This document shows positions 55,104-63,757 of a stretch of 64,000 nucleotides of DNA, piece by piece (the stretch's first letter is position 1; each line of letters begins with the position of its first letter). The position numbers and the translations under genes are program-made. The DNA is from BOKV01 sp041397525 (lineage in GTDB: Bacteria > Pseudomonadota > Alphaproteobacteria > Rhizobiales > Rhizobiaceae). The notes beneath the pieces were generated by a model. It searched no databases, was not told where the DNA came from, and saw only the letters and a program-made list of their open reading frames with translations. The stretch covers positions 186,001 to 250,000 of the forward strand of contig JAWKWL010000003.1 of the NCBI GenBank assembly GCA_041397525.1, given 5' to 3'.

Positions 55104-57631
55104 TGCATGCTTTCCTTCAACAATTCGTCTGCCGCCTCGCCAAGCAGTGCCTCACTGGCATCGCCCGCAACGCTTTCCTTGCCGATTTCCAGCATGATCG
55201 GCACTGCCAGCGGCGAGATATGCTCAAGTCTCTTATGCATGATTCGCCCGCGAATGCGCGACAGCATCTCGCCCAGCCGGTGGACATCCAGAAGCCCCTG
55301 TGCCGCATCATCGCGCGTAGCCTCCAGCAATATGTGCCCCGGATCATGGCTGCGTAAAACGTCATAGATCAGGTCAGAGGATACCGTCATCTGCCGTCCA
55401 CTCTTTTCCTTGCCTGGATGGCGCTTCTCGATCAATCCCGCAATCGTTGCGCAGTGGCGGAAGGTGCGCTTGAGCAGAAAGGATTCATCGAGCCAGGTTT
55501 CCAGGTCATCGCCAAGCATGTCCTCGTCGAACAATTGCGAGAGCGGCAATTCATTCGCCTCAAACATCCGCCCGAAATCCATCAGTCCCCAAATCGCCAA
55601 TGCGTAGTCGGTCGCGACAAAACCCAGCGGACGCGCGCGTGCCCGCTCAAGACGTTTGGTGAGCAGCATGCCGAGCGTCTGGTGCGCGAGACGGCCCTCG
55701 AACGGATAGGCAACCATGTAATGGCGCTCCGCACGCGGAAACGTCTCGACCAGCAATTCATCGCGTTTCGGCAGGACTGATACTGCTCTCTGTATCGACA
55801 GCCACTCACTCACCTGCTTCGGCAGCCTCTTCCAGCTGTCGGGGTCAGCCAGCATCGCCCGCACCTGATCCGCCAGATAAGTCGAAAGCGGGAACTTTCC
55901 ACCAGCATAGTAGGGTATGGCAGGATCACGATCATTAGCCAGCGAAGCAAAGCATGTATTCTCGCGTATTCCTTCATATCGTAGTGTTTTGCCGGCAAAT
56001 AAAAAAGTATCTCCCTGAACCAGGCTTTCCAGAAATCCCTCTTCGATCCGGCCCAGCACCGGGCCGCCTCTGGTATTGGCTCCCCTGCCGCGGCTTCGGG
56101 TCAACCGCACATCCAGCATCGGTGCCTCAATGATGGTGCCAGCATTGAGCCGGTATTGCTGGGCAAAGCGCGGATGCGTCAGCCGCCAGCTTCCATCCGC
56201 GGTCTGCCGGATGCGTGCATAGTGCTCATAGCTGCGCAGGGCATACCCGCCGGTCGCGACGAAATCGACGATCCTGTCGAAGTCCTTTCGGGAAAGGGCC
56301 GCATAGGGTGCAGCACCGGTGACTTCAGCATAGAGCGCGTCACTGTGGAACGGGCCTGCACATGCTGTTCCAGTCACATGCTGCGCCAGCACGTCCAGCG
56401 CGCCGTCCCTTAGCGGCGGAGTGTCCTGCGCGCCGAGATAATTGGCATCAAGTGCCGCCTGGCATTCCAGTACCTCGAAGCGGTTTGCTGGCACCAGAAT
56501 GGCGCGCGAGGGTTCGTCCATGCGGTGGTTGGAACGACCGATGCGTTGCGCCAGGCGACTGGCACCCTTTGGTGCCCCGACATGCACGACCAGGTCAACA
56601 TCGCCCCAGTCAATACCGAGATCAAGCGTCGAGGTCGCCACTACCGCGCGCAGTGAATTGGCGGCCATCGCCTGCTCCACCTTGCGCCGCTGGCTGACAT
56701 CGAGCGAACCGTGATGCAGTGCAATCGGCAGGCTATCATCATTGATCTTCCACAATTCCTGGAACAGCAACTCTGCCTGGCTGCGCGTATTGACGAAGAG
56801 GAGCGTCGTGCGATGCGTGCGGATCACCTCATACACTTCCGCCATTGCATGGCGTGCGGAATGTCCGGACCATGGCACGCGTTCGCGTGATTTCAGGATG
56901 GTGATTTCCGGTTTTGCACCACCTGCCACCTCGATCAGCCCGGACATGTGTACTTCACCCATCGGACCTTGCCCGACCAGCCATTGCCGCAATTCATTGG
57001 GTTCCGCGACCGTTGCCGACAAGCCTATGGTTTTCAGTTGAGGACGAAAGCTGCGCAACCGCGCCAGCCCCAGCGCCAGCAAATGCCCGCGCTTGGATAT
57101 GACCAGCGAGTGCAACTCGTCGAAGATCACCGTTTCGAGATCCTCGAAAAACCGGGGAGCATCGGGAGACGCAATCAGCAGTGCCAATTGCTCAGGCGTT
57201 GTCAGCAGTATTTCCGGTGGCGCGAGCTTCTGGCGCTGTCGCTTGTGGGGCGGCGTGTCGCCCGTCCGCGTTTCAATTCCAATCGGCAGGCCCATCTCCG
57301 AGATCGGGGTCTCCAGATTGCGCTTGATGTCCACCGCCAAAGCTTTCAGCGGGGAAATGTAGAGTGTATGCACCCCCTTGTAGGCCTCGCCCGGCCTGCG
57401 CTTTGTACGCACGGCGAGGTCAGTGAGCGTCGGCAGGAAACCGGCGAGTGTCTTGCCTGCACCCGTCGGTGCTATCAGAAGCATGGATTCGCCACCCTGC
57501 ACCCTACCCAGCAATTCCAGCTGGTGGGCGCGTGGCCGCCAGCCTTTCGCCGCGAACCATTCAATGAAGGCTTTTGGCAATTGCAGGAACAGGTCAGCTT
57601 GTGCAAACGCATCTGGTCGCGGTTTTGACAT
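55100..57631 (-). CDS. Ligase-associated DNA damage response DEXH-box helicase (Lhr core type)
   Basis: 843-residue superfamily 2 helicase of the Lhr family. RecA-1 carries the Q-region HQLELLGRVQ, Walker A APTGAGKT (54-61) and DELH (near 175). RecA-2 carries LFVNTRSQAE, ATSTLDLGIDWG and RIGRSNHRMDEPSRA. The winged-helix and Lhr-core domains follow (REDFDRIVDF-like, EGFLESLVQGDTFLFAGK). It acts as a 3'-5' translocase in DNA repair. It heads a two-gene minus-strand unit with pdeM; the exonuclease and ligase genes sit on the plus strand beyond the RNase T2 gene. Confidence 0.94.
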   Translation of the reverse strand: MSKPRPDAFAQADLFLQLPKAFIEWFAAKGWRPRAHQLELLGRVQGGESMLLIAPTGAGKTLAGFLPTLTDLAVRTKRRPGEAYKGVHTLYISPLKALAVDIKRNLETPISEMGLPIGIETRTGDTPPHKRQRQKLAPPEILLTTPEQLALLIASPDAPRFFEDLETVIFDELHSLVISKRGHLLALGLARLRSFRPQLKTIGLSATVAEPNELRQWLVGQGPMGEVHMSGLIEVAGGAKPEITILKSRERVPWSGHSARHAMAEVYEVIRTHRTTLLFVNTRSQAELLFQELWKINDDSLPIALHHGSLDVSQRRKVEQAMAANSLRAVVATSTLDLGIDWGDVDLVVHVGAPKGASRLAQRIGRSNHRMDEPSRAILVPANRFEVLECQAALDANYLGAQDTPPLRDGALDVLAQHVTGTACAGPFHSDALYAEVTGAAPYAALSRKDFDRIVDFVATGGYALRSYEHYARIRQTADGSWRLTHPRFAQQYRLNAGTIIEAPMLDVRLTRSRGRGANTRGGPVLGRIEEGFLESLVQGDTFLFAGKTLRYEGIRENTCFASLANDRDPAIPYYAGGKFPLSTYLADQVRAMLADPDSWKRLPKQVSEWLSIQRAVSVLPKRDELLVETFPRAERHYMVAYPFEGRLAHQTLGMLLTKRLERARARPLGFVATDYALAIWGLMDFGRMFEANELPLSQLFDEDMLGDDLETWLDESFLLKRTFRHCATIAGLIEKRHPGKEKSGRQMTVSSDLIYDVLRSHDPGHILLEATRDDAAQGLLDVHRLGEMLSRIRGRIMHKRLEHISPLAVPIMLEIGKESVAGDASEALLGEAADELLKESMQ

Positions 57632-57727
57632 GGAATGAATCTAGTGCGTATTTACGATGCAGGACAGGTGCAAGACGGGCGAATGTACTGATTTGCCACT
57701 GATTGCCCAAATTCGCATTCTGGAGCC

Positions 57728-58480
57728 ATGACCATGCGATTGAAACTTGCGCTGATGTCTTTGCCAGCATTGGCTGTAGGGCTGACAGTGGGGCTGGCCG
57801 CCTGCAGCCCAGCCGGCAGTGCGGCGCAAAACAGCTATGTGCTTGCATTGTCCTGGCAACCGGCATTTTGTGAAACCGCAGCCCGCAAACCTGAATGCCG
57901 TACGCAAACTCCCGGACGAGCCGATGCTGCCCAGTTTTCATTGCATGGCCTTTGGCCACAACCGGGGTCGCGAGCCTATTGCGGGGTCCCCCAATCAGCT
58001 ATCGATGACGACAAGTCTGGCCGCTGGCGCGAGGTTCCCATGCAGCGTCTTTCGCAAGATTTGTGGGAACGGCTGCGCATTGCCATGCCTGGCACGAAAT
58101 CCGCACTGGAGCGCCATGAATGGATCAAGCATGGCAGCTGCTATACCGATGATCCCGAGACCTATTTCACTGATTCGCTGGCGCTACTCGACGAAATCAA
58201 CGCCTCCGCGCTACGCGATCTGTTCCACTCCCGCATAGGCAGCAATCTCAGCGGCGCGGAAATCCGTCGCGCTTTCGAGCAGGATTTTGGCGCCGGCGCA
58301 GGTGATCGCCTGCGCATAGCCTGCCAACGCGACGGCAATCGCCAACTGATCAGCGAGATCACCATTGGTCTCAGGGGTGAGATCACCGGCAACCCGGACT
58401 TGGCAGCGCTGATTGCCGCCTCGCCGCGCACGGATCCCGGATGTCCGGGTGGAATTGTTGATCCCGCCGGTCTGCAATAG
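57728..58480 (+). CDS. RNase T2-family ribonuclease, predicted lipoprotein
   Basis: 250-residue secreted endoribonuclease of the T2/Rh family. Both catalytic segments are intact: CAS1 FSLHGLWPQ and CAS2 RHEWIKHGSC, each with its active-site His, plus the CAS2 Glu and Lys. The N-terminus has a signal sequence with lipobox LAAC (Cys near residue 26), so the enzyme is probably anchored by lipid, then released or held in the periplasm. Several further Cys could form the family disulfides. It interrupts the otherwise contiguous repair-gene neighbourhood (lhr-pdeM on one side, exonuclease-ligase on the other). ATG 57728 or 57734 is the start. Confidence 0.92.
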   Translation: MTMRLKLALMSLPALAVGLTVGLAACSPAGSAAQNSYVLALSWQPAFCETAARKPECRTQTPGRADAAQFSLHGLWPQPGSRAYCGVPQSAIDDDKSGRWREVPMQRLSQDLWERLRIAMPGTKSALERHEWIKHGSCYTDDPETYFTDSLALLDEINASALRDLFHSRIGSNLSGAEIRRAFEQDFGAGAGDRLRIACQRDGNRQLISEITIGLRGEITGNPDLAALIAASPRTDPGCPGGIVDPAGLQ

Positions 58481-58518
58481 AACCTTGCCACGGGCCGGAT
58501 ATGCACCAGATGATCGCG

Positions 58519-59529
58519 ATGCGTCCCGAAGAACTGCTGCACCCAACGCCCGCCGGGCTGTACTGCCCGCCCGGTGATTTCTACATCGATCCCGTGCGCC
58601 CTGTTGCGCGCGCGCTCGTCACCCATGGTCATGCAGACCATGCTCGCGCCGGTCATCATGCAGTAATGGCAACAGCGCACACGCTTTCGATCATGGCCAT
58701 TCGCTATGGCGAGGATTTCTGTACCAGTCGCCAGATTGCCGAGTTCCGCCAACCCCAGTTCATCAATGGCGTATCGGTCACCTTTTTCCCTGCCGGGCAT
58801 GTGCTGGGTTCTGCGCAGATACTGGTCGAGTGGAAAGGCCTTCGGATCTGTGTCTCAGGCGATTACAAGCGCATGCCCGACCCGACGGCAGAAACCTGGG
58901 AACCGGTCGCCTGCGATGTGTACATCACTGAGGCGACCTTCGGACTGCCGGTGTTCCGCCACCCTGATCCGGCGCGCGAAATTGCCCGCCTGATCCGCTC
59001 GACTGCAGACTTTCCCGACCGCACCCATCTGGTCGGGGTCTATGCGCTTGGCAAGGCGCAGCGCGTCATCCGTCTCCTGCGCGACAATGGTTTCGAAGGC
59101 CGCATCTTCATTCATGGCGCGCTCGCCGAGCTTTGCGATTTCTACGAGGCGAGCGGAATTGTACTCGGTGAATTGCATCCTGCAACCGTTGCAGCCGGCA
59201 GGGCTAGCGACTATGCCTGCAGTGTGGTGCTGGGACCGCCATCGGCCTTCAATGCGCCATGGGTCCGCCGCTTTCCCGATCCGCTGATCGTCTTTGCTTC
59301 CGGCTGGATGCGCATCCGCTCGCGCATGAAACAGCGTGGCGTCGAACTGCCTCTGGTCATTTCCGATCACTGCGACTGGGATGAACTCACCGCTTCGATC
59401 CGCGACACCGGCGCATCGGAAATCTGGGTCACGCATGGCCGTGAGGAAGCACTTGTCAGATGGTGTGAACTCAACCAGATCCGCGCCAGGCCATTGCACC
59501 TGGTTGGCTATGAAGATGAGGTGGAGTGA
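58519..59529 (+). CDS. Ligase-associated DNA damage response exonuclease (MBL/beta-CASP fold)
   Basis: Metallo-beta-lactamase/beta-CASP exonuclease of about 336 residues from the ligase-associated repair set (LexoA). The metal motif is THGHADHARAGH (near residues 36-47), with PAGHVLGSAQ, VSGDYKR, EATFGLPVFR and SDHCDWDEL further on. The ATG at 58519 (MRPEELLHPTPAGLYCPPGD) matches homologues; in-frame ATGs at 58501 and 58510 are alternatives. The stop overlaps the ligase start (TGATG), so exonuclease and ligase are coupled. Confidence 0.92.
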   Translation: MRPEELLHPTPAGLYCPPGDFYIDPVRPVARALVTHGHADHARAGHHAVMATAHTLSIMAIRYGEDFCTSRQIAEFRQPQFINGVSVTFFPAGHVLGSAQILVEWKGLRICVSGDYKRMPDPTAETWEPVACDVYITEATFGLPVFRHPDPAREIARLIRSTADFPDRTHLVGVYALGKAQRVIRLLRDNGFEGRIFIHGALAELCDFYEASGIVLGELHPATVAAGRASDYACSVVLGPPSAFNAPWVRRFPDPLIVFASGWMRIRSRMKQRGVELPLVISDHCDWDELTASIRDTGASEIWVTHGREEALVRWCELNQIRARPLHLVGYEDEVE

Positions 59530-61109
59530 TGCGCGCCTTTGCCGAATTGCTGGACAATCTGGTCCTCACACAATCGCGCAACCGCAAGGTCGAATTGCTG
59601 GTCCGTCATTTCCGCGACTGCCCCGATCCGGACAGGGGGCTGGCGCTCGCAGCAATTACCGGCGATCTGGAACTGCCGTCGGTAAAGCCAGCGCTCATAC
59701 GTCAATTGGCTGGCGAAGTGTGCGATCCCGAACTGTTTCGCCTGTCTTATGATTTTGTTGGAGACCTCGCCGAAACCGTTTCGTTGATCTGGCCCTCGAA
59801 AAACGACGCAGGCGATCCTCCGGGCCTTGGCAGCATTGTTGCCGACCTGTCACATGCATCGCGAACGGCGGCACCGGCAATGATGCGCAGGTTGCTAGAT
59901 GCAATGGATGCCTCAGAGCGTTATGCCCTGATCAAGCTTGCCACCGGTGGCCTGCGCGTCGGTGTATCAGCGCGGCTGGCAAAGCAGGCGCTTGCAGAAT
60001 TTGGTAATGTCGATATCGGCGGGATCGAGGAATTGTGGCACGGGCTCAAGCCACCATACGAAGCGCTTTTCGCCTGGCTGGAGGGCAGGGCGGCAAAACC
60101 GGTCTCTGCTGCGCCTGCGCCGTTCCGGCCCGTGATGCTTTCCCATGCTGCCGAAGAGCGTGACATCGCGGCTTTCACATCAGACGAATACGTCGCCGAA
60201 TGGAAATGGGACGGCATTCGGGTTCAGGCAGTCAGCGAAGCCGGCATTCGCAGGCTCTATACCCGGACCGGCGATGACATCTCGGCCGGTTTTCCTGACC
60301 TGGTGGACGCCATTCAGTTCACCGGCGCAATTGACGGCGAACTGCTGGTTCGCGATGCCGAAGGATCGGTGGCGCCATTTTCAGCCCTACAGCAAAGGTT
60401 GAACCGCAAGTCGGTAAGTAGGAAACTGATGCGCGAGTATCCTGCCTTTGTTCGCGCTTATGACATCCTGGTTGATGGCGACGATGACATCCGCAGCCTC
60501 ACATGGCTTGAGCGACGGCGCAGGCTCGAAGCGCTGGTCGCGACTCTCTCGCCCGAGCGCGTTGATTTGTCCCCGCCGCTTGCCTTTGCCTCGCTCGATG
60601 AATTGCGCGGACATCGCGAAAACCCGCCCGAGACGGTCATCGAGGGACTGATGATCAAGCGTCTGGATTCCGTCTATGTAGCGGGACGGCCAAGGGGACC
60701 ATGGTTCAAGTGGAAGCGTGATCCACGCCTTGTCGATGCGGTGCTGATGTATGCCCAGCGCGGTCACGGCAAACGGTCAGGCTACTATTCAGATTACACA
60801 TTCGGCGTCTGGCGCGGCAGTGAACTGGTTCCCGTCGGCAAGGCCTATTTCGGCTTCACCGATGAGGAACTCAAACGCATCGACAAGTTTGTGCGTGACC
60901 ACACGGTCGAGCGCTTCGGGCCGGTACGCTCGGTTCGCGCGGATGCAGGCCATGGGCTGGTCCTCGAAATTGCCTTCGAGGGCCTCAACCGGTCCACGCG
61001 CCACAAGAGCGGGGTGGCGATGCGCTTTCCGCGAATATCGCGGCTGCGCTGGGACAAGCCGCCCGCCGAGGCCGACCGTCTTGAAACGCTGGAAGCAATG
61101 CTGGATTGA
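59529..61109 (+). CDS. ATP-dependent DNA ligase (LigC/cisplatin-response type)
   Basis: 526-residue ATP-dependent ligase. An N-terminal DNA-binding domain (MRAFAELLDNLVLTQSRNRK..., to about 190) precedes the nucleotidyltransferase domain with motif I EWKWDGIRV (AMP-accepting Lys near 226), IDGELLV and VIEGLMIKRLDS. The motif V region is PWFKWKRDP, and a C-terminal OB fold follows. Bacterial ligases of this type act in damage repair rather than replication. The genes here give the full four-part set: Lhr helicase, PdeM nuclease, exonuclease and ligase. Confidence 0.94.
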   Translation: MRAFAELLDNLVLTQSRNRKVELLVRHFRDCPDPDRGLALAAITGDLELPSVKPALIRQLAGEVCDPELFRLSYDFVGDLAETVSLIWPSKNDAGDPPGLGSIVADLSHASRTAAPAMMRRLLDAMDASERYALIKLATGGLRVGVSARLAKQALAEFGNVDIGGIEELWHGLKPPYEALFAWLEGRAAKPVSAAPAPFRPVMLSHAAEERDIAAFTSDEYVAEWKWDGIRVQAVSEAGIRRLYTRTGDDISAGFPDLVDAIQFTGAIDGELLVRDAEGSVAPFSALQQRLNRKSVSRKLMREYPAFVRAYDILVDGDDDIRSLTWLERRRRLEALVATLSPERVDLSPPLAFASLDELRGHRENPPETVIEGLMIKRLDSVYVAGRPRGPWFKWKRDPRLVDAVLMYAQRGHGKRSGYYSDYTFGVWRGSELVPVGKAYFGFTDEELKRIDKFVRDHTVERFGPVRSVRADAGHGLVLEIAFEGLNRSTRHKSGVAMRFPRISRLRWDKPPAEADRLETLEAMLD

Positions 61110-61178
61110 ACCGCTAGGCTTCCTTGAAATGCCGCCTTTGAAAGCTTAGTTTTCGCCAATCAAAACAGGAGTGTCGAT

Positions 61179-61445
61179 TTGTCCGACCCAGTTACCCGTT
61201 TTCTCGGCGATACGCCGGGTCGCACCATCGTCAAGCTAGCGGTGATTTCGCTGATTGTCGGCATCATCATGAGCGCGCTGAATTTCACGCCAATCGAAGT
61301 CTGGTACGCTGCGCGCGACTTCGCCTATTGGCTCTATGATCTGGGCTATGAGGCCTTTGGCCGGATTGGCATCTACTTTGTCTATGGCGCGATGGTCGTC
61401 GTCCCGGTTTTCATCGTGATGCGGCTGTTGAAATTCGGACGTTAG
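61179..61445 (+). CDS. DUF6460-type small membrane protein
   Basis: 88-residue protein with two hydrophobic helices (about 16-34 and 62-82) and the conserved FLGDTPGRTIVKLAVIS start region seen in rhizobial homologues. Function is unknown. The start is TTG at 61179, set by AGGAG six bases upstream and by homology. Its last four bases overlap the stop of the convergent histone-deacetylase-family gene. Confidence 0.8.
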   Translation: MSDPVTRFLGDTPGRTIVKLAVISLIVGIIMSALNFTPIEVWYAARDFAYWLYDLGYEAFGRIGIYFVYGAMVVVPVFIVMRLLKFGR

Positions 61446-62347
61446 TTCGCAAAATCCCGGGCGACGCGGTGCAGGATCGTGTGCCTGCGCGCCACGGTTT
61501 CAATGTCTGAAGAATAACCACCGCCCAGGACACCTGCGACAGCAACGCCCTTGTCCAGGAAATGCCGGATCACACGCCGGTCGCGCTCGGTCAGTCCGCT
61601 GTCGCTCAGTGCCAACCGCCCCAGCCGGTCCTCGACATGAGGATCAACCCCCGCATTGTAGAAAACCAGGTCTGGCTGCGGAAAACCCGAAAGCCGCGCC
61701 AGTGTCTCGTCCAGCGCCTCGAGATAGGCTTCATCACCTGTATTGTCCGCCAACCCTACATCAAGGTCGGATATCTCCTTGCGCACCGGATAGTTCTTTT
61801 GTGAGTGGATCGATACCGTGGTTACACGCGGGTCGGATGCAAAGATCTCGGCGGTGCCGTCGCCCTGGTGCACGTCGCAGTCAAACACCATCGCCTGGTT
61901 GATTTCGCCTTCCGCCAGCAACAGGCTCGCAGCCACCCCCACATCATTGAACACGCAGAACCCTGCGCCATGCGTTCGGCGCGCATGGTGGCTGCCGCCT
62001 GCAGTTGAACAGGCAATGCGGCATTCCAGCGCCAGTCTTGCGGTCAGGATGGTTCCGGCACTCGCATGCCTTGCGCGCGCCGCCACGCTCTCATTCACGT
62101 CAAAGCCGATCAGCCGTGTTATGGATGCCGGCACATTCGCATTGAACACCTGATCGACGTAGTTGCGATCATGGGCAAGCGCGATCCATTGTCCCGGCGC
62201 TGGTCCCGGCACATGAAAATCTCCGGGCCCGGCAATCCCGTCCTCAACCAGGATTTCCGCAACCCGCGCATATTTCTCCATCGGGAAACGATGCCCGCGA
62301 CCAATATCGGCCCGGAATTTTGCGGTATGAACGATTGCAAGCGCCAT
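61442..62347 (-). CDS. Histone deacetylase-family (acetylpolyamine/acetoin-utilisation type) hydrolase
   Basis: 301-residue zinc-dependent amidohydrolase of the HDAC superfamily. Motifs include STAGGSHHARRTHGAGFCVF with the His pair, DCDVHQGDGT with zinc ligands, NAGVDPHVEDRLG with the third Asp ligand, and a C-terminal GVLGGGYSSD in the catalytic-Tyr position (GGY). Bacterial members deacetylate polyamines, sugars or proteins; the substrate is not clear. The frame is open far upstream, but ATG 62347 (MALAIVHTAKF) matches the family start. It diverges from the MATE gene with 51 bases between. Confidence 0.9.
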   Translation of the reverse strand: MALAIVHTAKFRADIGRGHRFPMEKYARVAEILVEDGIAGPGDFHVPGPAPGQWIALAHDRNYVDQVFNANVPASITRLIGFDVNESVAARARHASAGTILTARLALECRIACSTAGGSHHARRTHGAGFCVFNDVGVAASLLLAEGEINQAMVFDCDVHQGDGTAEIFASDPRVTTVSIHSQKNYPVRKEISDLDVGLADNTGDEAYLEALDETLARLSGFPQPDLVFYNAGVDPHVEDRLGRLALSDSGLTERDRRVIRHFLDKGVAVAGVLGGGYSSDIETVARRHTILHRVARDFAN

Positions 62348-62398
62348 GGGCCCGATATAGAGCCGAATCCTGTCAGTCCAAACAGGAATCCCGCAAGC

Positions 62399-63757
62399 AT
62401 GCAAAAACCTGTGGCAAACCCGGTGCTCCCGCCGGTCCGCCCTTTTGATGTGACGAGTGCCACGGTGCTGAGACTGGCACTGCCAATGACGATTGCCTAT
62501 CTGACGACGCCGGTTCTGGGTCTGGTTGACACGGCTGTTGTTGGCCGACTCAATGATGCTGCCCTGATGGGCGGTCTGGCCGTTGGTGCGGTGGTGATGG
62601 ACCTCGTTTTCGCCACCTTCAATTTCCAGCGCTCCGGCACTACCGGTCTTGCCGCGCAAGCTGCCGGAGCGCAGGATCACGATGAAATCCGTAACGTGCT
62701 TGCGCGTGCGCTGGCAGTCTCGGTTGGGGCGGGCCTGCTTCTGCTGGCCCTGTCTCCGTTGTTGTTGTGGACGGCAATGAAACTGATGGCGCCAGGTACC
62801 GCAGTTGCTGCGGCTGCGACCAGCTATTTCATGATCCGGATCATCGGTGCACCCTTTGCGCTCTCGAACTATGCCGTACTCGGCTGGCTTACGGGCCTTG
62901 GCCGCACCGGCATTGCACTTCTCGTGCAACTCATCCTCAACGGGTTCAACATCGCACTTTCAATCTGGCTCGGCCTGACCCTTGGCTGGGGCATTGCCGG
63001 CGTTGCCTTTGCAACGGTGTTGGCAGAGATATTGGCTACGGTCATCGGCCTCGTTATCTGCCATCTTGTATTGGGCCGTTATGAATTCCCGGCCTGGCGT
63101 GCGGTCCTGGACCCGCAGCAATTGTTGCGCCTTGCCAATCTCAACGCCGATATCATGCTGCGCTCTTTCCTGTTGCTGCTCGCCTTTGCGCTTTTCACCA
63201 TGCAGGGCTCGAAGTTCGGCGAGACCCAGCTCGCGGCCAACGCCGTGTTGATGCATTTCTTCCTGATTGGCGGATACTTCCTCGACGGCCTGGCAACCGC
63301 AGCCGAGCAGGTCACCGGGCGCGCCATTGGCGCCCGCTATCGCCCGGCTTTTCTGCGCGGCTTGTGGCTCACCCTGTTCTGGGATGTGCTGCTCGCCGCA
63401 GCCCTCTCGGCATTTTTCATGGTCTTTGGAAATGCACTTGTCGCACTGATCACCACACTTGACAGCGTTCGCGAGTCTGCAGCGACGTGGCTCGTCTATG
63501 CGGCACTTACGCCATTGACCGGGGTTCTGGCTTTCCTGATGGACGGGGTGTTCATCGGCTCCACCTGGTCCCGAACCATGAGCCGGATGATGGTGCTATC
63601 CTTCGCAGCCTATTGCGTTGCGCTCCAGGTCCTGATTCCGCCATTGGGCAATGCCGGACTGTGGCTGGCCCTGCATGTCTTTCTGGTCGTCCGTGGCCTG
63701 TCTCTGTCCCTGCGCGTTGCACCGCTTCTGGCCCGGACCTTCCCGCCAGTCAGATGA
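62399..63757 (+). CDS. MATE family efflux transporter (DinF-like)
   Basis: 452-residue exporter with twelve hydrophobic segments in two repeats. LALPMTIAYLTTPVLGLVDT opens the first and a similar pattern recurs near residue 235. The NFQRSGTTGLAAQAAGA loop and the mid-protein AANAVLMHFFLIGGYFLDG motif are typical of the DinF branch. It is driven by a Na+ or H+ gradient; the substrate is unknown. The ATG at 62399 gives MQKPVANPVLPPVRPFDV; longer in-frame readings overlap the divergent gene. Its end overlaps the ArsC-like gene by 8 bases, tail to tail. Confidence 0.9.
   Translation: MQKPVANPVLPPVRPFDVTSATVLRLALPMTIAYLTTPVLGLVDTAVVGRLNDAALMGGLAVGAVVMDLVFATFNFQRSGTTGLAAQAAGAQDHDEIRNVLARALAVSVGAGLLLLALSPLLLWTAMKLMAPGTAVAAAATSYFMIRIIGAPFALSNYAVLGWLTGLGRTGIALLVQLILNGFNIALSIWLGLTLGWGIAGVAFATVLAEILATVIGLVICHLVLGRYEFPAWRAVLDPQQLLRLANLNADIMLRSFLLLLAFALFTMQGSKFGETQLAANAVLMHFFLIGGYFLDGLATAAEQVTGRAIGARYRPAFLRGLWLTLFWDVLLAAALSAFFMVFGNALVALITTLDSVRESAATWLVYAALTPLTGVLAFLMDGVFIGSTWSRTMSRMMVLSFAAYCVALQVLIPPLGNAGLWLALHVFLVVRGLSLSLRVAPLLARTFPPVR

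Noticed and set aside
62348..62929. N-terminal extension of the histone-deacetylase-family open frame up to 62929
   Set aside because: The family start is at 62347; the upstream part is antisense to the MATE transporter and has His/Arg-rich non-protein-like composition.
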